DNA of 64,000 nucleotides from Pseudomonas sp. H3(2019) (GTDB lineage Bacteria; Pseudomonadota; Gammaproteobacteria; Pseudomonadales; Pseudomonadaceae): NCBI RefSeq assembly GCF_007713465.1, contig NZ_VMSG01000026.1, positions 29,922 to 93,921 of the forward strand. Direction: 5' to 3'. The position numbers and the translations under genes were made by a program. The notes under the pieces were generated by a model that did not search any database, was not told the origin of the DNA, and saw only the letters and a list, made by a program, of their open reading frames with translations. Shown here in pieces: positions 9,113-16,458 of this stretch (the first letter of the stretch is position 1; each line of letters starts with the position of its first letter).

Positions 9113-9189
9113 TTCAGGTCATTCCCCAGAATTCGATAGCTATTACAAGCTGCTCCGGAGCTTGTGCACAAGCATCGGCAGCCAAGGTT

Positions 9190-9223
9190 GGGCGATTATC
9201 GAACCATTAATCGATAATCGCAA
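9190..9223. promoter_or_regulatory. Probable PcaR autoregulatory sites
   Basis: Two inversely oriented copies: 9190-9204 matches 14 of 15 bases of the recalled site in reverse, and 9209-9223 matches 12 of 15 in direct orientation (core TCGATAATCGCA). They lie about 80-110 bp before the pcaR ATG. Confidence 0.65.
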
Positions 9224-9823
9224 TCAACTGACGCACGACCAAATGGCATGAGGACTGCGGTACATTTTCCGATAAGACCGGGAACCGCTCATTACAGATT
9301 TTGACACTTTAGCTGACACTGAATAACAACCACGTTCTAATCCACTCAACTTGTACGACTTAATGGCGCCAGGAAATGGGCTTGTTAAAGACGCAGCCCA
9401 AAAGTGCACTGCACACACGACTTGCGGGTGACAAAACAAATTCACAGAACGAAGCACTTTTAAGTTATTCGAGATAGTGTTCTGCCAATCGGCCGCTATA
9501 ATGCAACTCAGTGATGACCGTGCTTGCTGGCAACTACGGGGGCCAATCACTCAGGCAGCGCGAGGTTTCAACCCTGCTTCCTGCTGGCAAACGCCTGACG
9601 CTCATTTCGAATGCCCGACCCATGCGTTTGCAAAAAACAAAGAAACTGATGCTACGTCAGTGGTTCTACTCTGGTGCCGTGGCCGCCTGCACGAAGGAAG
9701 CTGTCAAGCACAACGCTGTCGCAATGGGTGCCTTCCCGGACACTCTGTTCGGTATGCGTGTGACCGACACAACGAATGCAGTGCGTATCACCAGAATTTA
9801 TCTCAACTCAATTAGGTAACACT
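9224..9823. other. 600-bp region without a supported gene
   Basis: Open frames on both strands here show no recognisable domain, ribosome site or usual codon pattern, so I call no gene. A perfect TATAAT lies at 9497-9502 without a good -35, and could start a transcript rightward toward the small gene at 9824. A 100-codon plus-strand frame (9511-9819) ends 4 bp before that gene; it is either a leader or an unrecognised peptide. AT content is higher than in the neighbours. Confidence 0.4.
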
Positions 9824-10024
9824 GTGACGAAAGAAGAACTGCGCGCGGAACTTGAGCGCCAGGAACAACGTTACAAGGAAGTTTACGGCGGGGAAGTCAC
9901 CACCTACGCCGCTCAGCCCGACCCGGAACGCAAACCTTGGCGTAAACGCGCCAGCATCCTCGACCAGGCCTTTACCCAGGAACTGCAGAAGATGGAAAAG
10001 GAACTCAAAGCCGAAGAGCCATAA
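9824..10024 (+). CDS. Small charged hypothetical protein
   Basis: A 66-residue acidic/basic soluble protein from GTG 9824 (TKEELRAELERQEQRYKEVYG). It is helix-prone at both ends (repeated E/R/K heptads; C-terminal QELQKMEKELKAEEP) with a short RKPWRKRAS basic patch in the middle. No function recognised. Codon composition is normal for the genome. The upstream in-frame extension to 9776 lacks this character, so GTG is preferred. Confidence 0.6.
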   Translation: MTKEELRAELERQEQRYKEVYGGEVTTYAAQPDPERKPWRKRASILDQAFTQELQKMEKELKAEEP

Positions 10025-10400
10025 TCGCGAAGGTTTGAGTTTTCAGGGCCTGCGCCGCCTTCAGCTACACGCTGAATGAGTTGGCGTCCCATATCGCGCC
10101 TGCTAAAAGCCGGCGATTGCCACCTCACTCCTACCGGATGAGGTTATTGGCGCTTGGCTGGCCCTCCTTACAGATATTTCACACACCCCGTTCAGCCCCC
10201 CATCGAAGTCGCTGAAATGCCGGCGCGTGCCACAACACCCAATGAAATCAAAGGCTTGAAAAACCTACGGCAACACTGGGACTTAGGGCCTTGTTACACA
10301 CTAAATCGTTGAAGAATGTAACCGATGAGCAGCAAGTGCATTGATTAGCAGGGTTTTCTGGCATAATCGCGCCCCCTTATGACCGGGTCAGAAAACCTTC
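10025..10400. other. Intergenic region upstream of pitA
   Basis: About 375 bp with no supported gene. A possible promoter for pitA is TTGATT (10341-10346) and CATAAT (10362-10367), but the spacer is only 15 bp, so this is weak. No Pho-box-like direct repeat was recognised. Confidence 0.35.
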
Positions 10401-11876
10401 ATGATCGATTTATTCAGCGGACTGGATGCTTGGGTGCTTGTGAGCCTCTTGCTCGCCCTGGCCTTTGTCCTCGCCTTCGAGTTCATCAACGGCTTTCATG
10501 ACACCGCTAACGCGGTTGCCACTGTTATCTACACCAAAGCCATGCCGCCTCATCTGGCAGTGTTCTTTTCCGGTGTGTTCAATTTCCTCGGCGTATTGCT
10601 GGGCGGCGTTGGCGTGGCGTATGCCATCGTCCACCTGCTGCCGGTAGAGTTGCTGATCAATGTGAATACCGGCCACGGGCTGGCGATGGTGTTCTCGTTG
10701 CTCGCTGCGGCCATCACCTGGAACCTGGGGACCTGGTACTTCGGTATCCCTGCCTCCAGTTCTCATACCCTGATCGGTTCGATCCTCGGTGTGGGTCTGG
10801 CGAACGCCCTGATCAACGACATTCCATTGGCTGACGGTGTCAACTGGCAGAAAGCGATCGATATCGGCGCCTCGTTGGTGTTCTCGCCAATAGCCGGCTT
10901 CCTGGTAGCCGCGCTGGTGCTGATTGGCCTGAAATGGTGGCGTCCGCTGTCCAAGATGCACAAGACACCGGACCAGCGCCGCAAACTTGACGACAAGAAA
11001 CACCCGCCGTTCTGGAACCGTCTGGTTCTGGTGATCTCGGCAATGGCTGTCAGCTTTGTTCACGGTTCCAACGATGGCCAGAAAGGCATCGGCCTGATCA
11101 TGCTGGTATTGATCGGTATCGTGCCGGCACAGTTTGTACTCGACCTGAGCAGTACCACCTACCAGATCGAACGGACTCGCGATGCGACCCTGCACCTGAG
11201 CCAGTTCTATAAGCGCAATGCCGATACCCTGGGTGAGTTCCTGGCCTTGGGCAAAAGCCTGGATGGCGATTTGCCGGAGAAATTCCGCTGCAACCCGCAA
11301 CAGACCGAGCCGACCATCACCGCCCTGCTCGGCACCCTCAAGGGTGTAGCGGACTACCATTCGCTGTCGCAAGAAAGCCGCATTGAAGTGCGTCGTTACC
11401 TGCTCTGCCTGGACGATACGGCGAAAAAGGTCGGCAAGTTGCCTGGCCTCGATGCCCGCGAAAAGGCTGACCTGGACAAACTGCGCAAAGACCTGACCAC
11501 CACCACCGAATATGCCCCGTTCTGGGTGATTCTGGCGGTCGCCCTGGCACTCGGCCTGGGCACCATGGTTGGCTGGAAACGCGTGGTACTGACCATCGGC
11601 GAGAAAATCGGCAAGCAAGGCATGACTTACGCTCAAGGCATGTCGGCACAAATCACCACTGCGGGCATGATCGGTCTGGCGAACATCTTCAGCCTGCCGG
11701 TATCAACCACCCACGTGCTGTCTTCGGGTGTGGCCGGGACCATGATCGCCAACAAAAGTGGCCTGCAAGGCGGCACCGTGAAAACCATCCTGCTGGCCTG
11801 GGTCCTGACCCTGCCGGCAACGGTGGCCCTGTCGGCCGGCCTGTTCTGGCTGGCATCGAAGGCACTCGGCAGCTGA
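10401..11876 (+). CDS. pitA: Low-affinity inorganic phosphate transporter
   Basis: Inner-membrane metal-phosphate:H+ symporter of the PiT family, 491 residues. The two PiT repeats are visible: FEFINGFHDTANAVATVIYT near the N-terminus and VSFVHGSNDGQKGIGLIML in the middle, plus GIPASSSHTLIGSI and SLPVSTTHVLSSGVAGTM. A long hydrophilic loop (about residues 255-375) separates the last membrane bundle, as in E. coli PitA. The gene is monocistronic, with a strong terminator 15 bp after the stop. Confidence 0.95.
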   Translation: MIDLFSGLDAWVLVSLLLALAFVLAFEFINGFHDTANAVATVIYTKAMPPHLAVFFSGVFNFLGVLLGGVGVAYAIVHLLPVELLINVNTGHGLAMVFSLLAAAITWNLGTWYFGIPASSSHTLIGSILGVGLANALINDIPLADGVNWQKAIDIGASLVFSPIAGFLVAALVLIGLKWWRPLSKMHKTPDQRRKLDDKKHPPFWNRLVLVISAMAVSFVHGSNDGQKGIGLIMLVLIGIVPAQFVLDLSSTTYQIERTRDATLHLSQFYKRNADTLGEFLALGKSLDGDLPEKFRCNPQQTEPTITALLGTLKGVADYHSLSQESRIEVRRYLLCLDDTAKKVGKLPGLDAREKADLDKLRKDLTTTTEYAPFWVILAVALALGLGTMVGWKRVVLTIGEKIGKQGMTYAQGMSAQITTAGMIGLANIFSLPVSTTHVLSSGVAGTMIANKSGLQGGTVKTILLAWVLTLPATVALSAGLFWLASKALGS

Positions 11877-11892
11877 TTCATCGCCGAACAAA

Positions 11893-11926
11893 AAGGCGCG
11901 CCCTCCTGGAGGTCGCGCCTTTTTTA
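11893..11926 (+). terminator. Rho-independent terminator of pitA
   Basis: AAGGCGCG and CGCGCCTT arms around a short loop, followed by TTTTTT. Confidence 0.9.
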
Positions 11927-11951
11927 TTGCCCACATGTTTAGCAAAGCTTT

Positions 11952-11982
11952 GATCGTTCCCACGCTCTGCGTGGGAACGATC
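11952..11982. repeat. REP-type palindrome, GATCGTTCCCACGC family
   Basis: Perfect inverted repeat GATCGTTCCCACGC / GCGTGGGAACGATC with a 3-base loop. Same unit as at 2259 and 45175. Confidence 0.9.
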
Positions 11983-11998
11983 TTCACTTTTCGCAGGC

Positions 11999-12025
11999 AA
12001 AAAAAAAGGGCGACCGAAGTCGCCC
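11999..12025 (-). terminator. Terminator of the minus-strand ccoM-like gene
   Basis: GGGCGAC and GTCGCCC arms with a 4-base loop. Read leftward, they are followed by nine T residues. Confidence 0.85.
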
Positions 12026-12059
12026 AAAATGCCTTGCGTGCTCGTGCTTCCAGAAAGAC

Positions 12060-12176
12060 CTAAGGCTTTTTACGCTTATGTGCGTCTTTCCAGATAAAAA
12101 ATCCAAACCCGGCAAAAAACAGAACCATGAGGCCGACAGTCAGCACTCCGGCGATCACCACATTATCGAAAAACAT
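12060..12176 (-). CDS. ccoM: Single-helix membrane protein, probable cbb3 oxidase subunit CcoM
   Basis: A 38-residue protein, too short for most gene finders: MFFDNVVIAGVLTVG, then a continuous hydrophobic helix (to about residue 29, ending GFFIWKD), and a basic tail AHKRKKP. The start has a near-ideal ribosome site (CAGGAGG, minus strand). The sequence pattern resembles CcoM, the small single-helix subunit seen in the P. stutzeri cbb3 cytochrome oxidase structure. Two ANR/FNR-like boxes upstream (12242-12306) and a private terminator downstream fit oxygen-regulated expression as a stand-alone gene away from ccoNOQP. Identity is from memory of the family; the open frame itself is clear. Confidence 0.72.
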   Translation of the reverse strand: MFFDNVVIAGVLTVGLMVLFFAGFGFFIWKDAHKRKKP

Positions 12177-12241
12177 GACTGGCCTCCTGCACTTGCCCTG
12201 TTGCGATGGGGCTAAGTTAACCAATCAGGCACGAGAGAAAA

Positions 12242-12306
12242 TTGACCGGGATCAATGCCGCCCAAGGCCGGGCGTAAAAGGAAGGGAAATAACTGACCTG
12301 CATCAA
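12242..12306. promoter_or_regulatory. Two ANR/FNR-like boxes upstream of the ccoM-like gene
   Basis: TTGACCGGGATCAA (12242-12255) matches 9 of 10 bases of TTGAT-N4-ATCAA. A second, weaker site CTGACCTGCATCAA lies at 12293-12306. They lie 66 and 117 bp before the start at 12176, in the gap between two minus-strand genes, so the near one could sit around -40 of a leftward promoter. Confidence 0.65.
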
Positions 12307-12321
12307 TGGAAACAGCGAGGA

Positions 12322-12483
12322 TCAACGCTTTTTCGGTTTGTTTTTCGGCTTTTTCTTCGCTTTACCCAAAGGCATGGCCTGCTCAAAAGCCTGACGCACT
12401 TCGTTCAGGCGCTTTTCATTAAGGTCATGCACGCGCTTGGCACGCTCGGTGTTGAGGTCGATCAGCTTGTCGTCTTGGCTCAT
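12322..12483 (-). CDS. Small basic hypothetical protein
   Basis: A 53-residue protein from ATG 12483: MSQDDKLIDLNTERAKRV, an amphipathic charged helix, then AFEQAMPLGKAK and a Lys/Pro-rich tail (KKKPKNKPKKR). No domain recognised. The basic tail suggests contact with nucleic acid or the ribosome, which is inference. No strong ribosome site is visible. It lies between the 113-residue hypothetical gene upstream and the ccoM-like gene downstream. Confidence 0.6.
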   Translation of the reverse strand: MSQDDKLIDLNTERAKRVHDLNEKRLNEVRQAFEQAMPLGKAKKKPKNKPKKR

Positions 12484-12630
12484 GGCGTGGCTTACATCTT
12501 CGTAGTCGATACAGGCGTAGCAAAGCGACCACTGTCACCCTGCCCGCTCAAGGTTTGCCAATAATGCGGCCAATAGCCGGCGCTGACCAGTCGCCAGCCG
12601 CATCAGAGCGCAACAAATAGTGTGCGAGCT

Positions 12631-12972
12631 TCAGACCTCGATATCGACCCACAACCCCTGACGCGGCTGATCCTCCATCAGCGGGACCACCGGCACCGTG
12701 TTGTCGGCGTTCAACTCGTCACCCGGCACGGCCAGGTGCTCTTGCGGATCCTCTTCGGCCTCGCGGCGACGCCTGTCGCGTTCTTGCTGACGCCGCTGCT
12801 CTTCGCGCAACAACTGCGCCGACTCTTCGGCATGGCGCTTGTGCAGGTCGATCGTACTTTCACTGGAGCTCGCCTCCACCGGCACCACCGGCGGAATATC
12901 CGGTCGCTGGCGAATCGGATCCTGCTGGGAAGTAATCGGCACGGCACTCAAGGGGAGCATCGGTGGCAGCAT
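12631..12972 (-). CDS. Hypothetical Pro/Glu/Arg-rich protein
   Basis: 113 residues from ATG 12972 with an AGGAGA ribosome site. There is no signal peptide or membrane segment. The N-terminal third is Pro-rich (MLPPMLPLSAVPITSQQDPI), the centre is a long charged helix or coiled coil (HKRHAEESAQLLREEQRRQQ), and the end is acidic. Short proteins of this type in Pseudomonas are, as I recall, sometimes mislabelled aspartate-semialdehyde dehydrogenase; nothing here supports that enzyme. Confidence 0.7.
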   Translation of the reverse strand: MLPPMLPLSAVPITSQQDPIRQRPDIPPVVPVEASSSESTIDLHKRHAEESAQLLREEQRRQQERDRRRREAEEDPQEHLAVPGDELNADNTVPVVPLMEDQPRQGLWVDIEV

Positions 12973-13096
12973 GGTTAATAGTCTCCTGACGGCAGGCTGT
13001 CGGCTGCTGGAGGGGCGACTTGAGCCATCGGTCGCAAACTTGCGACCCGGTTGACACTCACAATCGACAATCGCCTCCGTGCGCTACGGTAAGACT

Positions 13097-13151
13097 AGGG
13101 CCTGTCATCGGTTATTTCCTGCGGCACAGGAAATAACCGATGACAGGCCCT
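13097..13151. repeat. Long perfect inverted repeat upstream of rapA
   Basis: Two perfectly complementary 25-bp arms (13097-13121 and 13127-13151) around a 5-base loop (CGGCA). The arms include GGGCCTGTCATCGG. Five T residues follow at 13156-13160. It matches neither REP family in the window. It could be a terminator for leftward or rightward transcription, or a mobile-element end. Confidence 0.85.
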
Positions 13152-13234
13152 CGCAGTTTTTATGAGAGTCCTTTGGCTCTGAAGGCACTGATCCGTTAAG
13201 ATAGTCGGCTTTTTCAAGGCGGGAGTCAGGCAGC

Positions 13235-16081
13235 ATGGCGCAGCAGTATCAACCGGGGCAACGCTGGATTAGTGACAGCGAAGCCGAGCTAGGTTTAGGC
13301 ACCGTTCTGGCACAGGACGGTCGCTTGCTGACCGTGCTCTATCCGGCCACTGGCGACACTCGCCAGTACGCGCTACGGAATGCGCCCCTCACTCGCGTGA
13401 GGTTTTCGCCGGGTGACATGATCACTCACTTCGAAGGCTGGAAAATGACCGTGCGCGAAGTCGACGACGTCGACGGCCTGCTGGTCTACCACGGGCTCAA
13501 CGCGCAGAACGAAGTAGTGACGCTGCCTGAGACCCAACTGTCGAACTTCATCCAGTTCCGTCTGGCCAGCGACCGTTTGTTCGCCGGGCAGATCGACCCA
13601 CTGGCCTGGTTCTCCCTGCGCTATCACACCCTGGAACACACCAGCCGCCAGTTGCAATCCTCGCTCTGGGGCCTGGGTGGCGTGCGTGCGCAGCCAATCG
13701 CTCACCAATTGCACATCGCCCGTGAAGTCGCTGACCGTATCGCGCCGCGGGTTCTGCTGGCGGACGAAGTCGGTTTGGGTAAAACCATCGAAGCCGGTCT
13801 GGTGATCCATCGCCAACTGCTCTCGGGCCGCGCCAACCGCGTGCTGATCCTGGTGCCGGAAAACCTCCAGCACCAGTGGCTGGTGGAGATGCGCCGTCGT
13901 TTCAACCTGCAAGTCGCGCTGTTCGACGAAGAACGCTTCATCGAAAGCGATGCCGGCAACCCGTTCGAAGACACCCAGCTCGCACTGGTCGCTCTGGAAT
14001 GGCTGGTGGACGACGAAAAGGCCCAAGACGCACTGTTCGCTGCCGGCTGGGACCTGCTGGTGGTCGACGAAGCGCACCACCTGGTGTGGCACGAAGATCA
14101 GGTCAGCCCCGAGTATTCGCTGGTCGAGCAACTCGCCGAAACCATTCCCGGTGTGCTGCTGCTGACCGCGACCCCGGAGCAACTGGGTCAGGACAGCCAC
14201 TTCGCGCGCCTGCGCCTGCTCGATCCAAACCGTTTCCATGACCTGAAGGCCTTCCGCGCCGAGAGCGAAAACTATCGCCCGGTAGCCGAAGCCGTTCAGG
14301 AGCTGATGGACCAGGGGCGCTTGTCCCCGGCCGCACACAAAACCATCCAGGGTTTCCTCGGTGATGAGGGCGAAGCGCTGCTGACGGCCGTCAACGCTGG
14401 CGACGCCGAGGCCAGCGCCCGTCTGGTCCGCGAATTGCTGGACCGCCACGGCACTGGCCGCGTGCTGTTCCGCAACACCCGCGCCGCGGTGCAAGGCTTC
14501 CCGGAACGTAAACTGCACCCGTACCCACTGCCGTGCCCGGACGAATACCTCGAACTGCCGCTGGGCGAACACGCAGAGCTGTACCCGGAAGTCAGCTTCC
14601 AGGCGCAACCGGATATCGATGAAGAACAACGCTGGTGGCGCTTCGACCCACGGGTCGAGTGGCTGATCGACCAGCTGAAAATGCTCAAGCGCACCAAAGT
14701 GCTGGTGATCTGTGCCCACGCCGAAACCGCGATGGACCTGGAAGACGCCCTGCGCGTACGTTCCGGCATCCCGGCCACGGTGTTCCACGAAGGCATGAAC
14801 ATCCTCGAGCGTGACCGCGCGGCGGCTTACTTCGCTGACGAAGAATTCGGCGCCCAGGTACTGATCTGCTCGGAAATCGGCAGTGAAGGTCGCAACTTCC
14901 AGTTCTCCCACCACCTGGTGCTGTTCGACCTGCCATCGCACCCGGACCTGCTGGAACAGCGGATCGGGCGTCTCGACCGGATCGGTCAGAAACACGTCAT
15001 CGAACTGCACGTGCCGTACCTGGAAACCAGCCCGCAAGAGCGCCTGTTCCAGTGGTACCACGAAGCGCTGAACGCGTTCCTCAACACCTGCCCGACCGGT
15101 AACGCCTTGCAGCATCAGTTCGGCCCACGCCTGCTGCCGCTGCTGGAAAACGCCGATGACGGTGAGTGGCAAGCGCTGATCGACGAAGCCCGTACCACCC
15201 GTGAAAACCTCGAAGCCGAGTTGCACAGCGGCCGTGACCGCCTGCTGGAGCTCAACTCCGGCGGCGCGGGCGAAGGTGACGCGCTGGTAGAGGCAATCCT
15301 TGAGCAAGACGATCAGTTCGCCCTGCCGATCTACATGGAAACCCTGTTCGACGCGTTCGGCATCGACAGCGAAGACCATTCGGAAAACGCACTGATCCTC
15401 AAGCCGAGCGAAAAAATGCTCGACGCCAGCTTCCCGCTGGGCGACGACGAAGGCGTGACCATCACCTACGACCGCAACCAGGCACTGTCTCGCGAAGACA
15501 TGCAATTCATCACCTGGGAGCACCCGATGGTTCAGGGCGGCATGGACCTGGTGCTGTCCGGCTCGATGGGCAACACCGCCGTGGCGCTGATCAAGAACAA
15601 GGCACTCAAGCCTGGCACCGTGTTGCTCGAACTGCTCTATGTCAGCGAAGTGGTTGCCCCGCGCTCGCTGCAACTGGGCCGTTACCTGCCGCCGGCTGCG
15701 CTGCGCTGCCTGCTCGATACCAACGGCAACGACCTGGCGGGCCGCGTCTCGTTCGAAACCCTCAACGACCAGCTCGAAAGCGTGCCACGCGCCAGCGCCA
15801 ACAAATTTGTCCAGGCCCAGCGTGATCAACTGACACCGCGCATCAATGCCGGTGAAGAGAAGATCACTCCGCGCCACGCCGAACGTGTAGCCGAAGCGCA
15901 ACGCCGCCTGGCCGCCGACACCGATGAAGAACTGGCGCGCCTGACCGCCCTGCAAGCGGTCAACCCGACCGTGCGCGACAGCGAACTGGTTGCCCTGCGC
16001 CAGCAGCGCGAGCAAGGCTTGGCCATGCTCGACAAAGCGGCACTGCGACTGGAAGCGATCCGGGTGCTGGTGGCGGGTTAA
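13235..16081 (+). CDS. rapA: RNA polymerase-associated ATPase RapA (HepA)
   Basis: Swi2/Snf2-family ATPase that binds RNA polymerase and promotes its recycling. It has 948 residues, full length for the family. The N-terminal Tudor-like domains (about 1-107) begin QQYQPGQRWISDSEAELGLG. Walker A GLGKT is at 180-184 and the Walker B DEAH box at 278-281. The second RecA lobe carries ICSEIGSEGRNFQFSHHLVLFDLP and the arginine-finger motif EQRIGRLDRIGQ. The C-terminal part holds the RapA-specific domains. It is monocistronic, ending at a strong terminator. Confidence 0.97.
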   Translation: MAQQYQPGQRWISDSEAELGLGTVLAQDGRLLTVLYPATGDTRQYALRNAPLTRVRFSPGDMITHFEGWKMTVREVDDVDGLLVYHGLNAQNEVVTLPETQLSNFIQFRLASDRLFAGQIDPLAWFSLRYHTLEHTSRQLQSSLWGLGGVRAQPIAHQLHIAREVADRIAPRVLLADEVGLGKTIEAGLVIHRQLLSGRANRVLILVPENLQHQWLVEMRRRFNLQVALFDEERFIESDAGNPFEDTQLALVALEWLVDDEKAQDALFAAGWDLLVVDEAHHLVWHEDQVSPEYSLVEQLAETIPGVLLLTATPEQLGQDSHFARLRLLDPNRFHDLKAFRAESENYRPVAEAVQELMDQGRLSPAAHKTIQGFLGDEGEALLTAVNAGDAEASARLVRELLDRHGTGRVLFRNTRAAVQGFPERKLHPYPLPCPDEYLELPLGEHAELYPEVSFQAQPDIDEEQRWWRFDPRVEWLIDQLKMLKRTKVLVICAHAETAMDLEDALRVRSGIPATVFHEGMNILERDRAAAYFADEEFGAQVLICSEIGSEGRNFQFSHHLVLFDLPSHPDLLEQRIGRLDRIGQKHVIELHVPYLETSPQERLFQWYHEALNAFLNTCPTGNALQHQFGPRLLPLLENADDGEWQALIDEARTTRENLEAELHSGRDRLLELNSGGAGEGDALVEAILEQDDQFALPIYMETLFDAFGIDSEDHSENALILKPSEKMLDASFPLGDDEGVTITYDRNQALSREDMQFITWEHPMVQGGMDLVLSGSMGNTAVALIKNKALKPGTVLLELLYVSEVVAPRSLQLGRYLPPAALRCLLDTNGNDLAGRVSFETLNDQLESVPRASANKFVQAQRDQLTPRINAGEEKITPRHAERVAEAQRRLAADTDEELARLTALQAVNPTVRDSELVALRQQREQGLAMLDKAALRLEAIRVLVAG

Positions 16082-16107
16082 GCCCCCCTCTACCCCGTTA
16101 AAACAAA

Positions 16108-16135
16108 AGGCCCGCAGCGATGCGGGCCTTTTTTG
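16108..16135. terminator. Rho-independent terminator of rapA
   Basis: AGGCCCGCA and TGCGGGCCT arms with a GCGA tetraloop. T6 follows on the plus strand; an A-rich flank on the other side would let it act in both directions. Confidence 0.92.
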
Positions 16136-16138
16136 TTT

Positions 16139-16458
16139 TCTGAACAATAGACGCCAGGCATTCGCCGCTTGGGTCGAGTTCTGCGTAGCTCCGTCTCTTT
16201 TATTGTTATGAGGGCTTCACTGCCGACTCCAGCGAACGCGAGCGAAGGTAACGCTGCCATCAAATTGCCTCTGTTCGATTAAAGATCGCGAAATTTTGGC
16301 CGATTCATCATGACTCAGGAAAGGATTCCCCCTAGCGATACTCAGGTAAAGCCCTATCGCTGGGGACAATATCGCGCTGTAAAGTCGCGAGCTTCTTATT
16401 CGTGATGGCTTGATGATATCTCGCCACCGAACCAACCAGTCCAGGCACATGGCGCACA
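16139..16458. other. Intergenic region upstream of the tubulin-like gene
   Basis: About 320 bp with no supported gene. It is AT-richer than the flanks and contains short inverted motifs around 16365-16400 (ATCGCGCTGTAAAGTCGCGA). It probably holds the promoter of the gene at 16459, but I could not pick a convincing -35/-10 pair, and the ribosome site is weak. Confidence 0.4.

Noticed and set aside
9511..9819. 100-codon plus-strand open frame considered as a gene
   Set aside because: No ribosome site, no recognised domain, and codon use unlike neighbours; kept only as a possible leader.
13373..16147. 924-codon open frame on the minus strand opposite rapA
   Set aside because: It is an antisense shadow: rapA on the plus strand has all helicase motifs, and high GC at third positions removes stops from the opposite frame.
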